DNA of 64,000 nt, from assembly GCF_047345485.1 (NCBI RefSeq), contig NZ_JBLFEN010000007.1, forward strand, positions 1 through 64,000, in the 5' to 3' direction. The position numbers and the translations under genes were made by a program. The notes beneath the pieces are model-generated. The model did no database searches. It saw only the letters and a program-made list of their open reading frames with translations, and was not told the origin of the DNA. The DNA comes from Jejuia sp047345485. GTDB taxonomy: Bacteria; Bacteroidota; Bacteroidia; Flavobacteriales; Flavobacteriaceae. Shown here in pieces: positions 45,625 through 54,252 of this stretch. Every line of letters starts with the position of its first letter. The stretch's first letter is position 1.

Positions 45625-46617
45625 TTAAACCAAGTAGAAAAAAGTAAATACAAATACCCAAACTAAATCTACAAAGTGCCAATACAAACCAACTTTCTCT
45701 ACCATTTCATAGCTCTTACGTTTTTCATAAGTCCCTAAAACAACATTAAAGAAAATAATGATGTTAATTACTACACCAGAAAATACGTGAAATCCGTGAA
45801 ATCCTGTAATAAAGAAAAAGAAATCTGCAAATAACGGCGATCCATATTCATTTACTTTAAGATTAGCACCCTCAACATAAGTCTTACCATTTTTCATTAT
45901 TTGATCTATAGATTCTGCTCTAGACAAAACGGTCTTTTCACCCTCCTCGTTTATTATTTGAGTACGCACTAATACATCTTTATTAGCTTGTAAACCATGT
46001 ATTACTTCATCCATGGTATAATTAGGCAAACTACCTTCACCTACAAACCACAATCCATTTTTACGTTCGTGTTGCACTCTCTCTTGGTGCGGAGCAGCAA
46101 TAGCAAAATCTCTAACTGCTACACGTTTAAACACCTGTTCTCCATCTTTATCTACATAGTGCCCAAACTGCAAAATATTACCACCTTTTGTTTGTACAGC
46201 ACCGTAATCACCTTTAATAAACGTATTCCATTCCCAAGCTTGAGAGCCTACAAATATAAAACCACCTATAATGGTTAAAAACATGTAAATAGTAACTTTA
46301 GATTTGTTCATATGGTGACCCGCATCTACAGCTAAAACCATAGTTACAGACGACATGATTAATACAAACGTCATAAATGCCACGTAATACATAGGTGCAT
46401 CTACACCGTGTAAAAACGGAAAGTGTGTAAACACCTCATCGGCAATAGGCCATGCATCAATAAATTTAAATCTAGAAAATCCGTAGGCTGCTAAAAACCC
46501 AGAGAAAGTTAATGCATCGGAAACAATGAAAAACCACATCATCATTTTACCATAACTCGCCTGTAAAGGTTTGTTACCTCCACCCCAAGTTTTGCCTTCT
46601 GCTACTACTGTACTCAT
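45625..46617 (-). CDS. ctaE: Cytochrome c oxidase subunit III, long form with soluble insert
   Basis: Heme-copper oxidase subunit III of 330 residues. The helices at the N-terminus (MMMWFFIVSDALTFSGFLAA) and C-terminus (FFFFITGFHGFHVFSGVVIN, GLYWHFVDLVWVFVFTFFYL) are typical. A soluble, mostly polar insert of about 125 residues (about 134-258, including HYVDKDGEQVFKRVAVRDFA) splits the membrane part; ordinary subunit III has none. This makes it longer than usual. A -7 element lies 29 bases upstream. Subunits I and II are not in the window. Confidence 0.9.
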   Translation of the reverse strand: MSTVVAEGKTWGGGNKPLQASYGKMMMWFFIVSDALTFSGFLAAYGFSRFKFIDAWPIADEVFTHFPFLHGVDAPMYYVAFMTFVLIMSSVTMVLAVDAGHHMNKSKVTIYMFLTIIGGFIFVGSQAWEWNTFIKGDYGAVQTKGGNILQFGHYVDKDGEQVFKRVAVRDFAIAAPHQERVQHERKNGLWFVGEGSLPNYTMDEVIHGLQANKDVLVRTQIINEEGEKTVLSRAESIDQIMKNGKTYVEGANLKVNEYGSPLFADFFFFITGFHGFHVFSGVVINIIIFFNVVLGTYEKRKSYEMVEKVGLYWHFVDLVWVFVFTFFYLV

Positions 46618-46645
46618 ATATAAAGGTTGTTATTTAAAAGTTGCA

Positions 46646-46653
46646 CAAAAATA
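46646..46653 (-). promoter_or_regulatory. -7 element before cox subunit III
   Basis: Minus-strand TATTTTTG (TAnnTTTG), 29 bases before the ATG at 46617. The -33 TTG is not evident. Confidence 0.4.
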
Positions 46654-46716
46654 ATCAATTTATTTATCTAACGAAATCTCTCGCTCTAAAAATTACCTAC
46701 CTATCCATTTACATTT

Positions 46717-46876
46717 GGGCGTTACCTTCGTTCTAGAATATTAAGAGAAACACTTTCACTTCGTTTAGTGCAAGAAACCTTAGAAAAATCACTTCGGTCG
46801 GGCTTTCTCTACTCAATCCCTCCTGCGTCGGGGATTTCAAACATGCCGTTCAATCCCTAACGCGGGCATACCCGCC
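46717..46876. repeat. Dispersed-repeat-like intergenic element
   Basis: Segment bounded by GGGCGTTA (46717-46724) and TAACGC (46858-46863), followed by the palindrome GCGGG/CCCGC. It includes CACTTCGGTCGGGCTTT and CAATCCCTAACGC. It is far richer in G and C than its surroundings. Pieces of this wording recur between genes in many flavobacterial genomes as I remember them; I cannot check copy number here. Confidence 0.4.
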
Positions 46877-46920
46877 AACACCTTGTTTTTAAAGCAGTTT
46901 CATTAAATTTAGTAAATGCC

Positions 46921-47502
46921 TTACCCAACAAAATACAAGAACAAGAATAAATAGACCCAAAGAATATCAATAAAATGCCAAAAGGTAGCTGCCAATTCAA
47001 AACCTAATAAACTATCAGCATTATACTTTTGTTTAAAATGATTATAAATTACAACTAATACACAAATCAATCCTGCAATAACATGTAAAATATGCACTGC
47101 TGCTATTAAATAAATGTAAGACATGGTAACATTACTAGTTGGCCCCGTAAAATTATAGCCTAAATTTATTATCTCTTGAAATCCTGCAAACTGATTGAAT
47201 ATAAAAATAACTCCAAGTGCCAAAGTAACCAGTAATAAAATAGAGGTAGCTTTACGCTTACCTTTTTTTAAAGCTTGTTTTGCTAAAATAAATGTAACAC
47301 TACTTATTACAATAACAATAGTACTTATTATAAAAGCCGTTGGTAGCTCAAAATCTTTAACCCAATCTGGTCTAGACCTGCTTACTAAAAAAGCACTAGT
47401 CCACCCACCAAAACTCATAATTAAAGATACGATACCAAACCAAAGCATCATTTTCTTTGCTCTACTATTTTTCTCTTGCGGTGTTCCTTGAGTTAAATCC
47501 AT
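46921..47502 (-). CDS. Cytochrome c oxidase subunit III, short form
   Basis: Subunit III-like protein of 193 residues with five helices (MMLWFGIVSLIMSFGGWTSA, IYLIAAVHILHVIAGLICVL, FWHFIDILWVYLFLFLYFVG). It is shorter than the neighbouring paralog and lacks the soluble insert. Its start follows the heme O synthase stop by one base, so they form one operon. Such paired subunit III genes are usual in Flavobacteriia. Confidence 0.88.
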   Translation of the reverse strand: MDLTQGTPQEKNSRAKKMMLWFGIVSLIMSFGGWTSAFLVSRSRPDWVKDFELPTAFIISTIVIVISSVTFILAKQALKKGKRKATSILLLVTLALGVIFIFNQFAGFQEIINLGYNFTGPTSNVTMSYIYLIAAVHILHVIAGLICVLVVIYNHFKQKYNADSLLGFELAATFWHFIDILWVYLFLFLYFVG

Positions 47503-47503
47503 T

Positions 47504-48397
47504 TTACCTTAAAAATTTATCAATTACATAAACAATTTGTACCAAAGTAATGTACGATACGCTTACCAACATCAACTGTTTTGCAGCCTTCTCTGTCATT
47601 AATTTAAATAACCGTACTGCATAAAAAATCATCCAAAGTCCTAGTCCAAAAACCAATATTGCCGAAATAACAGACAGTTGTAACTTACCAGTAAAACCAA
47701 ATACGGGAACTATGGAAATTAGCACCGTCCAAATACTATACATTATCGTCTGTACAGCTGTACCTTTATCTTGTTTTCCTGTTGGTAACATAAAAAAGCC
47801 TCCTCTTTTATAATCGTCATACAAAAACCAACCTATAGCCCAAAAATGAGGGAATTGCCAAAAAAATTGTAAAGCAAATAAAGTACCTGGTTCTATACCA
47901 AAATCGTCTGTAGCAGCCACCCATCCTAGCATAAATGGTATAGCGCCTGGTATAGCGCCAACAAAAACAGCTAAAGGTGTTTTAGTTTTTAAAGGGGTGT
48001 ATGCACAGGTATATAAAAAAATAGAAATAGCACCAAACATAGCCGTTTGCTTGTTAATACTATATAAAATGATAATACCTAAAAGTGTGAATACCGATGA
48101 AATAATAAACGCTGTAGATACACTCATGCGTCCTGCAGGAATAGGTCTATTTTTCGTTCTATGCATTAAAGCATCTAGGTCCTTCTCAATAATTTGATTA
48201 AACCCGTTTGAAGCGCCTACCATAAAATAACCACCCAAAGCGAGTAAGATTAGTATTTTAAAATCGACTACATCTACGCCAAGTAAATAACCGGCTAGTG
48301 AAGAGAAAACAACACTAATAGACAAGCGCATTTTTGTAATTTCTTTAAAATCCGAAATTACCGAAGGCGCTGCTAATGAAGTTTTTGAGTTGCTCAA
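47504..48397 (-). CDS. ctaB: Protoheme IX farnesyltransferase (heme O synthase)
   Basis: UbiA-family membrane enzyme with nine helices. The two Asp-rich prenyl-diphosphate motifs are present: NGFNQIIEKDLDALMHRTKN and YDDYKRGGFFMLP. It adds a farnesyl group to heme b to make heme o for the oxidase. The frame stays open to a TTG at 48424, but that TTG is part of a TATCTTTG promoter element, so it cannot be the start. I prefer the TTG at 48397; the first in-frame ATG is at 48328 and would trim the N-terminus close to the first helix. Confidence 0.9.
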   Translation of the reverse strand: MSNSKTSLAAPSVISDFKEITKMRLSISVVFSSLAGYLLGVDVVDFKILILLALGGYFMVGASNGFNQIIEKDLDALMHRTKNRPIPAGRMSVSTAFIISSVFTLLGIIILYSINKQTAMFGAISIFLYTCAYTPLKTKTPLAVFVGAIPGAIPFMLGWVAATDDFGIEPGTLFALQFFWQFPHFWAIGWFLYDDYKRGGFFMLPTGKQDKGTAVQTIMYSIWTVLISIVPVFGFTGKLQLSVISAILVFGLGLWMIFYAVRLFKLMTEKAAKQLMLVSVSYITLVQIVYVIDKFLR

Positions 48398-48421
48398 TAC
48401 TATAGTGCTTATTTGCGAGTG

Positions 48422-48452
48422 CAAAGATACGCCTTAAAACTAATTTGAGCAA
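48422..48452 (-). promoter_or_regulatory. Promoter of ctaB-coxIII operon
   Basis: Minus strand: TTG, 20 bases, TATCTTTG, a full match to the Bacteroidota consensus. It lies between the divergent ctaB and MBL-hydrolase genes. Confidence 0.7.
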
Positions 48453-48478
48453 TGCTACTTTAACTTTTAATATCTTTA
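48445..48478 (+). promoter_or_regulatory. Promoter of the MBL-fold hydrolase gene
   Basis: TTG (48445-48447), 23 bases, TATCTTTA (one mismatch to TAnnTTTG), 28 bases before the ATG. Its -33 site overlaps the region of the -33 site of the divergent ctaB promoter. Confidence 0.45.
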
Positions 48479-48506
48479 ACACAGCTAGTAACTAAATTAA
48501 AAAGCT

Positions 48507-49379
48507 ATGAAATTCTTTAAATCATTTATTCTTCTATTTTTCTTTGTAATCAGTCTTTCAAATTATGCGCAAGGGCGTTTTGATAAAGTCACTATTAAAA
48601 CCACAAAACTTACAGAAAACACATATATGCTTGTAGGAGCTGGTGGTAATATTGGGGTTTCCATTGGAGAGGACGGTGTATTAATTATTGATAATCAATT
48701 TGCGCCATTAACTCAAAAAATTATAGATGCCATAAAACAACTAAGCGATAAACCTATAAAAATAGTAATGAATACACACCACCACGGAGATCATACAGGA
48801 GGTAACGAAAATTTTGGAAATTTAGGTGCCACCATTATGGCACACGATAATGTAAAAAAACGATTAAAAGCAAAAAGTCCTGAAGTAGCTTTACCTGTTA
48901 TTACGTTTAGCGATAAACTAACTGTACAAATTAATGGTGAAGACGTACTTGTAATACACGTTGATAATGCGCATACTGATGGCGATGCTATGTTATATTT
49001 TACTAAAAGCAATGTATTGCATACTGGTGATACTTATTTTAACGGACGCTATCCTTACATGGATTTAAAATCTGGTGGAAGTGTGGAAGGTTACATAAAT
49101 GCTGTAAAAACAGGATTAATGTTAATTGATGATAACACTAAAATTATTCCTGGCCACGGTGCTTTATCAAATAAAGCAGAATACGAAACATTTTTAAACA
49201 TGTTAGAATCTATTAAAACTAATGTTTTAACTGAAATTAATGCGGGGAAAACTGAAGATGATATAGTTGCAAACACAGCAATTACAAAAACCTATGACGA
49301 TTTGGATTATGGCTGCTGTTTTATTTCTTCTGAAAAAATAAAGCGAACGTTTTATCAGAGTTTGAGAGAAGAGGAATAG
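48507..49379 (+). CDS. Secreted MBL-fold metallo-hydrolase
   Basis: Metallo-beta-lactamase-fold protein of 290 residues with a signal peptide (ends LSNYAQ). Zinc motif HHHGDH (His91, His93, Asp95, His96) in MNTHHHGDHTGGNENFG; further ligands lie in HTDGDAMLY and IPGHG. Length and motifs suit the periplasmic quinoprotein-relay-type or lactonase-like members, not a classical B1 lactamase. The substrate is unknown. It is monocistronic with a bidirectional terminator after it. Confidence 0.88.
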   Translation: MKFFKSFILLFFFVISLSNYAQGRFDKVTIKTTKLTENTYMLVGAGGNIGVSIGEDGVLIIDNQFAPLTQKIIDAIKQLSDKPIKIVMNTHHHGDHTGGNENFGNLGATIMAHDNVKKRLKAKSPEVALPVITFSDKLTVQINGEDVLVIHVDNAHTDGDAMLYFTKSNVLHTGDTYFNGRYPYMDLKSGGSVEGYINAVKTGLMLIDDNTKIIPGHGALSNKAEYETFLNMLESIKTNVLTEINAGKTEDDIVANTAITKTYDDLDYGCCFISSEKIKRTFYQSLREEE

Positions 49380-49385
49380 ATAAAA

Positions 49386-49426
49386 AAATTTAGAGTGTTC
49401 CATAGCTTATGTAACACCCTAAATTT
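49386..49426. terminator. Bidirectional terminator
   Basis: Long near-perfect hairpin between convergent genes: AAATTTAG and CTAAATTT outer arms, GTGTT/AACAC and CATA/TATG inner arms, with three single mismatches and a GCT loop. A and T runs on both sides. Confidence 0.8.
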
Positions 49427-49441
49427 ATCAATACAATAAAA

Positions 49442-52045
49442 TTATTCAACAACTAATAATTTAGTAACTGTTTGTCCACTATAATCAAGTTTTGCCACAT
49501 GTGTACCCGATGGACAAGAAGGTAAAATTAACATATCGTGAGTACTATCAGTAAGTAAAAATGAGGTGCTGTAATAACTCGCACCTGTAACTGTATTCAG
49601 TATTTCAAAAGTACAGCTATAAACTGGTAATGGTTGACCTGTTGGTGTTGATTCATTTCTAAATATATTTACAATAAGCCCAAAATCAAAAGCAGTGTAT
49701 GGGTTTGGAGATATGCTAAAATCTAATGGAGGTTCGCTACCATTTGGAGGTGTATTACTACCTGTACCTTCTTTAACATAAACATTTGTATTTGTATCAC
49801 AACCACATTCATTAACAGCTGTTACTTCAACCTGTAAATAACCTTCATTATTTGATGGAATAGAAATTGCAGGACTACTACTTAATGGAATAGAATTAGG
49901 TTCAGAAGACATAAAACTATAACCAATTAAAGGAACAATGCCATCAACAGAGTTTGGAGCAGTTATATTAGGAAATATTAAACAACTACTATAAGGATCA
50001 AATCCTGTATATTTCCATTGTAATTGTGTGGGAGTATCAATAGTTGTTATATTAATAATATCTCCACTTTCAATTAAAAAAGGAGATTCATCTGGCAATG
50101 TAGTACCTGATAAAATAGCATCTCTTAGTCCAGTATTATCGAAACTAATTATTGGTTTTGCGCTTAAAAAAATGTTTTTTACAACTGTTGTTGTTTGATT
50201 TGAGCATGCAGTACCACTATTTATAAAAACTTCCAACGTTATCATTCCGGTAGTTTCTGGATTTAATTTAGTAACAATAACAGAATTATCGTTTGACGAT
50301 AAACTAACTAGATGCTGCCCTGACGTTACAGTCCAAAACAGACTATAATTTCCACTATTTAAAGTATAAGTTCCTGATGTACAAATTGAATCAGGACCTT
50401 GAATTATCGACGTATTCGTAGAACAAAATACAGAACAATCAAAAACCTCTTCATTATTAACAATAGTATCCAATTCTGTGGCTAACCAATCACCATTTCT
50501 AAAATTAAAAGAGATATGCTCTTCGTTATCACTGTTATTGTTAAGATAAGCAGTAATAAAATTATGAAAAGGAATTGAAAGATTACCTGTTGGTGGATTG
50601 GCAGCACCATAAGTTTTAAAGTAATCACTATCGCTCAAGGTGGTTGTACCTCCTCCAACATCTAAAGCACTTGGTACAGGTATAAAACCAAAGGTTTGCT
50701 CTACATTAAAATCCATATTTGCAGACCCTACTAGTACATTTAACAGATCTGCCTGAAACTGCGTAAAAGTACCATCATCATCATTAAAAAAATCAATATT
50801 ATTAACCTGATCAAATAATTCATATCTACCACCTGCGTATTTATCATAAGATAAATTTACAGGGTTATCATACGAGCGATCAGTTATATTCACAGTTATA
50901 TTTAAAAACCAAAACAGCTTTTTTGTATAAGATACTTTACCTTTATATACGTTAGCATTAGTATTTGCTATAGGTAAGGCTTTGGCGTTAAAATCCAAAT
51001 CAAATTGACTACTTCCTGGTAAAACTCCTAGAACTAATCCAGGTTCGTCAAAAATAATGGCTAATGCAATATCATCTGCTATACCTAAAAACGAACCTAA
51101 CAAATCTGCCAAAACACCTGTTCTTGCCTTACCATTCATTCTAAACAAAGACGCATTATAATCATAATCTTGTGTATTGGCACAGTGGCTACCATTACTA
51201 ATAGCAATGTTTCTAGTTTGGGTAGGATAACCTATAGATTGTAAATCTGTTTGAAAAGCCTCGAAAGCTGAATTGTCTAGGCCAAAACTTGGTGTAATAT
51301 ATTCTGCCAATAATTGTTGTGTACCAGGTTCGTTAAAAAGCGAGTTGATTTCTTCAATGGATGCCTCACTGTCGTTACCCACCTCAAAGGAAAAATCACC
51401 TAAAGGTGTTTTAACAAACTGGTCGGCAAGATGGCGTGCGAAATATTGTATACCAATTGGTATATTCGCCCCTTGGTGGGGTGCATCGTGGCTAATGTAG
51501 AGCTTGGTGTCATGGTCTAGGTTGGGGTCATCTTCCATATCTGCGAGGGCATACCTTGCTATCACACCGCCCATACTTTGCCCAAGCACTACGTTTTGGT
51601 CCGCATTAGGTGCTTTTTCTTGGTTCACCCAATTGATGACTTCTTCCAAAACAAAAGCATTAAGCTGTAAATGCGCTCTTGGGTTGTCCCAGTTCACATA
51701 GATGATGTCGTAGTTTTGGTCGCCGTAAACAAATTCTGTTTGATTGGTTAATAAATTTCGTAAATCTGCACTTCTTGATTGCTCTAAATCTTCTATAAAT
51801 TCTTCGATATTATTTTCTCCAAATTCGTTTTCTTGACCTAAAAGACCCGACTCAAATCCCTCTGCAACTATGAGAGGGCGAGTGATTATACCATCATTAC
51901 CAGCGTCATCTATTTGCAAGACTACTGAACCGAACTCACCTAAGTGAGATTTTGTAGCTGTAATATTTTCTGTGAATATCATTCCTTGCCCATAAAATTT
52001 TACTGAGCATAGAATAATAGTTGCAAGTATTATATAGTTTTTCAT
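49442..52045 (-). CDS. Secreted alpha/beta-hydrolase with T9SS-type C-terminal domain
   Basis: Protein of 867 residues with a signal peptide (ends KFYGQ). An alpha/beta-hydrolase region (about 55-300) starts PLIVAEGFESGLLG and has the nucleophile elbow GQSMGG (Ser157). Ig/PKD-like modules follow (about 540-760). The last 80 residues, ending SGTHVAKLDYSGQTVTKLLV, look like a type A sorting domain for type IX secretion. Lipase or esterase activity is plausible but unproven. It is the last gene of a three-gene operon with six-base gaps. Codons for about residues 110-255 are noticeably richer in G and C than the rest. Confidence 0.8.
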   Translation of the reverse strand: MKNYIILATIILCSVKFYGQGMIFTENITATKSHLGEFGSVVLQIDDAGNDGIITRPLIVAEGFESGLLGQENEFGENNIEEFIEDLEQSRSADLRNLLTNQTEFVYGDQNYDIIYVNWDNPRAHLQLNAFVLEEVINWVNQEKAPNADQNVVLGQSMGGVIARYALADMEDDPNLDHDTKLYISHDAPHQGANIPIGIQYFARHLADQFVKTPLGDFSFEVGNDSEASIEEINSLFNEPGTQQLLAEYITPSFGLDNSAFEAFQTDLQSIGYPTQTRNIAISNGSHCANTQDYDYNASLFRMNGKARTGVLADLLGSFLGIADDIALAIIFDEPGLVLGVLPGSSQFDLDFNAKALPIANTNANVYKGKVSYTKKLFWFLNITVNITDRSYDNPVNLSYDKYAGGRYELFDQVNNIDFFNDDDGTFTQFQADLLNVLVGSANMDFNVEQTFGFIPVPSALDVGGGTTTLSDSDYFKTYGAANPPTGNLSIPFHNFITAYLNNNSDNEEHISFNFRNGDWLATELDTIVNNEEVFDCSVFCSTNTSIIQGPDSICTSGTYTLNSGNYSLFWTVTSGQHLVSLSSNDNSVIVTKLNPETTGMITLEVFINSGTACSNQTTTVVKNIFLSAKPIISFDNTGLRDAILSGTTLPDESPFLIESGDIINITTIDTPTQLQWKYTGFDPYSSCLIFPNITAPNSVDGIVPLIGYSFMSSEPNSIPLSSSPAISIPSNNEGYLQVEVTAVNECGCDTNTNVYVKEGTGSNTPPNGSEPPLDFSISPNPYTAFDFGLIVNIFRNESTPTGQPLPVYSCTFEILNTVTGASYYSTSFLLTDSTHDMLILPSCPSGTHVAKLDYSGQTVTKLLVVE

Positions 52046-52051
52046 GTGTTT

Positions 52052-52603
52052 TTAATTTGTAAAAGTAAGGTCAAAACGACCATTTGTGATTGATATAATC
52101 TGACCAGTAGTTATCTCTTTCGCTTCAAATTGAAAAGTACCTGACATAATATTATTGGTGTCATCAAATCGTATAAACGTAATAAATCCAGTATTATCTT
52201 GGTCTGTCTCAAATTGTCCAAATAATTGAGGTGTATTTGTAGTGAAAGTGCCACTGCTACCATTGTAATCATCCTCTAAAAAATCACTTATGTTTATAAT
52301 ATAAGTTTCTCCCTCAACTATTTCTATGTTACTTATTGCTATCTGACCTCGTTTTGAATTATTTGTTGTCCCTTGTTCCCAATTAATCGCTAAAACAGAT
52401 TCACCATTTACAAACTGATAAAAATTATTCATTAAACCGCTATCGGTAAAAGGTTCGCCATTTACTAGGCAACCTATGGTGTTTTCACCTGTGGTGGTCA
52501 TTGGTGGTAATTGGCTTAATGGATTTTGTGTGTTGTTATCGTCATCGCTTTTGCAGGCTATAAGTGCGAATGCAATCATTAGATAAGTTATGTATGTTTT
52601 CAT
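52052..52603 (-). CDS. DUF6252-like lipoprotein
   Basis: Lipoprotein of 183 residues (lipobox FALIAC, Cys17, followed by an acidic KSDDDNN). ENTIGCLVNGEPF near the N-terminus and GTFQFEAKEITTG...NGRFDLTF at the end are the pattern of DUF6252-type proteins. Function is unknown. It lies between two parts of what may be one secreted-hydrolase system (six-base gaps each side). A paralog is encoded at 53490-54038. Confidence 0.75.
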   Translation of the reverse strand: MKTYITYLMIAFALIACKSDDDNNTQNPLSQLPPMTTTGENTIGCLVNGEPFTDSGLMNNFYQFVNGESVLAINWEQGTTNNSKRGQIAISNIEIVEGETYIINISDFLEDDYNGSSGTFTTNTPQLFGQFETDQDNTGFITFIRFDDTNNIMSGTFQFEAKEITTGQIISITNGRFDLTFTN

Positions 52604-52609
52604 GATTTT

Positions 52610-53410
52610 TTAATGTTGGTTTTTGTAACTGCTCCAAGTAGCTGTTGGTGCCGTTTTTTCAATTATTATTCTACTACGGCTATACAATACTTGCCCATTG
52701 TTAAGGGTTAATTTATAGGTCCAATCATAAATACCCTCATCCACATATTGTAATTGATAATTTGTACCAAACGGCATGGTAACGTAGCCATTACCATTAC
52801 CAAAATCTATAGCAACGCTTTGCACCGCACTACTTTGGTTAGTGAACCACAAGCTTTGTGGTAATTTTACAGTTACAGCCAATCCTTTAAACCTTGTAAT
52901 TGGTGAAGCTACTGCAAATACCTGTTTTACTTCGTATGGGTTTTGCCAAACGCCATTAGTATATTTGTCATACAACTTATTGTTACTTACGGTAATATAA
53001 TTAGGATACGCGTTGGATTTAAACTGACTGTATTTGTAGTACAAACCAGAAAGTACAATGGTGTTTTCCGTTCTTAAATTATTCCAATTTTGATCAAATA
53101 CCTTAGGGTTAATTAAACTGGTTACTGTGGGTTTTACCCTAGCCATAACTAAGGTATTGTAAATAGATTTTAATTTGCCACGGCTTACATAATTAGTGTC
53201 GTTTAGTGTACCATTATACATAGTTACATCTGTAAACTCCATAGCATAGTCTTTTAGCAAGCTATGTGGCACGCGATTTTTATCAACGCCAGCAAAGGCT
53301 TGATTGATTTTTGTTGCCCACTCTGTGTTGATAGTTTGTGCATTTGTATTAAAGCTTATGCAGAGTACCCATAAGATAATACATTTTAATTTAAGCGAAA
53401 TAAATTTCAT
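52610..53410 (-). CDS. Secreted protein, possible N-terminal partner of the alpha/beta-hydrolase
   Basis: Exported protein of 266 residues (signal peptide ends FNTNAQ). INTEWATKINQAFAGVDKNR and VPHSLLKDYAMEFTDVTMYN, with later NPYEVKQVFAVASPITRFKG, resemble the N-terminal region I associate with long flavobacterial secreted hydrolases. It ends in a fibronectin-like strand pattern (GIYDWTYKLTLNNGQVLYSR). No catalytic motif and no C-terminal sorting domain are visible. First gene of the three-gene operon that ends with the alpha/beta-hydrolase. The function call is inference. Confidence 0.6.
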   Translation of the reverse strand: MKFISLKLKCIILWVLCISFNTNAQTINTEWATKINQAFAGVDKNRVPHSLLKDYAMEFTDVTMYNGTLNDTNYVSRGKLKSIYNTLVMARVKPTVTSLINPKVFDQNWNNLRTENTIVLSGLYYKYSQFKSNAYPNYITVSNNKLYDKYTNGVWQNPYEVKQVFAVASPITRFKGLAVTVKLPQSLWFTNQSSAVQSVAIDFGNGNGYVTMPFGTNYQLQYVDEGIYDWTYKLTLNNGQVLYSRSRIIIEKTAPTATWSSYKNQH

Positions 53411-53458
53411 AAATTTGTAATATAAAGGTTAGACATTATTTTTAGTGTTTAATTTAAT

Positions 53459-53486
53459 GACCTGCTATGTTGGCGCATAGCAGGTC
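53459..53486 (-). terminator. Terminator after the second DUF6252-like gene
   Basis: Perfect 11-bp stem GACCTGCTATG/CATAGCAGGTC with a six-base loop, right after the stop at 53490. The T run on the minus strand is interrupted, so efficiency is uncertain. Confidence 0.65.
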
Positions 53487-53489
53487 TAT

Positions 53490-54038
53490 TTATTGCGTGT
53501 ATTGCATATCGAAACGCCCTTCTCGTATTTCAACTATTTCTCCAGTAACAGGGTGTTCAACATCAAACCAAAATATACCTGATACTATCTGGTTTTCCGT
53601 GTCAAGCTTAGTGATTATTAGTTCTCCAGAATTATTTGCAGAAGTAAAATTAGATAAAGCACCAAAGAAGAACCTACCAGTTGCATTTCCATCCTCATTT
53701 TCTTTTAATTCATATAGAAAATCTTCTATTAACTCTCTATTTAATACTCCAATAGATATTCTTCTCAAAATATTCTGATTATCCCTTCTATTTCCTTGAA
53801 CTGAAAAATAATACCCTCCATTAACAAATTGATAAACACAATCTAAAGGATTATTACCGCCACTAGGTATAAACGCCTCTCCATTCAAAAGGCAGCCAAA
53901 GGTATTTTTACCTGTTTGTGTCGGTGGAGGGAGTTGGTCGATGGGGTTAGCAGTAGTATCATCATCATTTTTGCAACTTGTAGCACTTAGCATACATACA
54001 ACTAATACTACTGTTGTAATTCGTTTTATGTTTGTCAT
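53490..54038 (-). CDS. DUF6252-like lipoprotein, paralog
   Basis: Lipoprotein of 182 residues (lipobox LSATSC, Cys22, then KNDDDTT). It parallels the protein encoded at 52052-52603: QLPPPTQTGKNTFGCLLNGE against QLPPMTTTGENTIGCLVNGE, and EIREGRFDMQYT against SITNGRFDLTFT. The two probably arose by local duplication. It is transcribed alone, with a terminator behind it. Function unknown. Confidence 0.75.
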   Translation of the reverse strand: MTNIKRITTVVLVVCMLSATSCKNDDDTTANPIDQLPPPTQTGKNTFGCLLNGEAFIPSGGNNPLDCVYQFVNGGYYFSVQGNRRDNQNILRRISIGVLNRELIEDFLYELKENEDGNATGRFFFGALSNFTSANNSGELIITKLDTENQIVSGIFWFDVEHPVTGEIVEIREGRFDMQYTQ

Positions 54039-54210
54039 AGTTATTGGGCATTACGAATTTAATTTAAATGTAAGAAAAAAAAACAGAACATTGTATACGT
54101 ACTTCTACCTACATTTGTGCAATAAGGTGAATTTAACGTTTAGTTAATACAAGAAAACCGTAATGCTTATTTTTAAAAAAGACGCTATAATTAATTCAGT
54201 ATGACAATGA

Positions 54211-54252
54211 TGTATGCCTTAATAGAAAGATTCCTGTTTTCACAGGAATGCA
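54211..54252 (-). terminator. Hairpin after the RemB-like gene, also REP-like
   Basis: ATTCCTGT/ACAGGAAT with a TTTC loop (54230-54249), followed on the minus strand by a T-rich stretch. The wording CATTCCTG...CAGGAATCTT resembles a common flavobacterial extragenic palindrome, so it may be both repeat and terminator. Confidence 0.6.

Larger units (their letters stand above)
46618..46920. other. 303-base gap between the two subunit III genes
   Basis: Holds a -7 element for the downstream gene (46646-46653) and a GC-richer dispersed-repeat-like segment (46717-46876). The remainder is AT-rich with no credible gene. Confidence 0.5.

Noticed and set aside
48398..48424. Longest ctaB start at TTG 48424
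   Set aside because: That TTG is part of a consensus TATCTTTG promoter element, so it would not be transcribed.
48507..49379. Beta-lactamase of class B1 giving antibiotic resistance
   Set aside because: The HHHGDH motif only shows the MBL fold; length and ligand pattern do not point to a lactamase.
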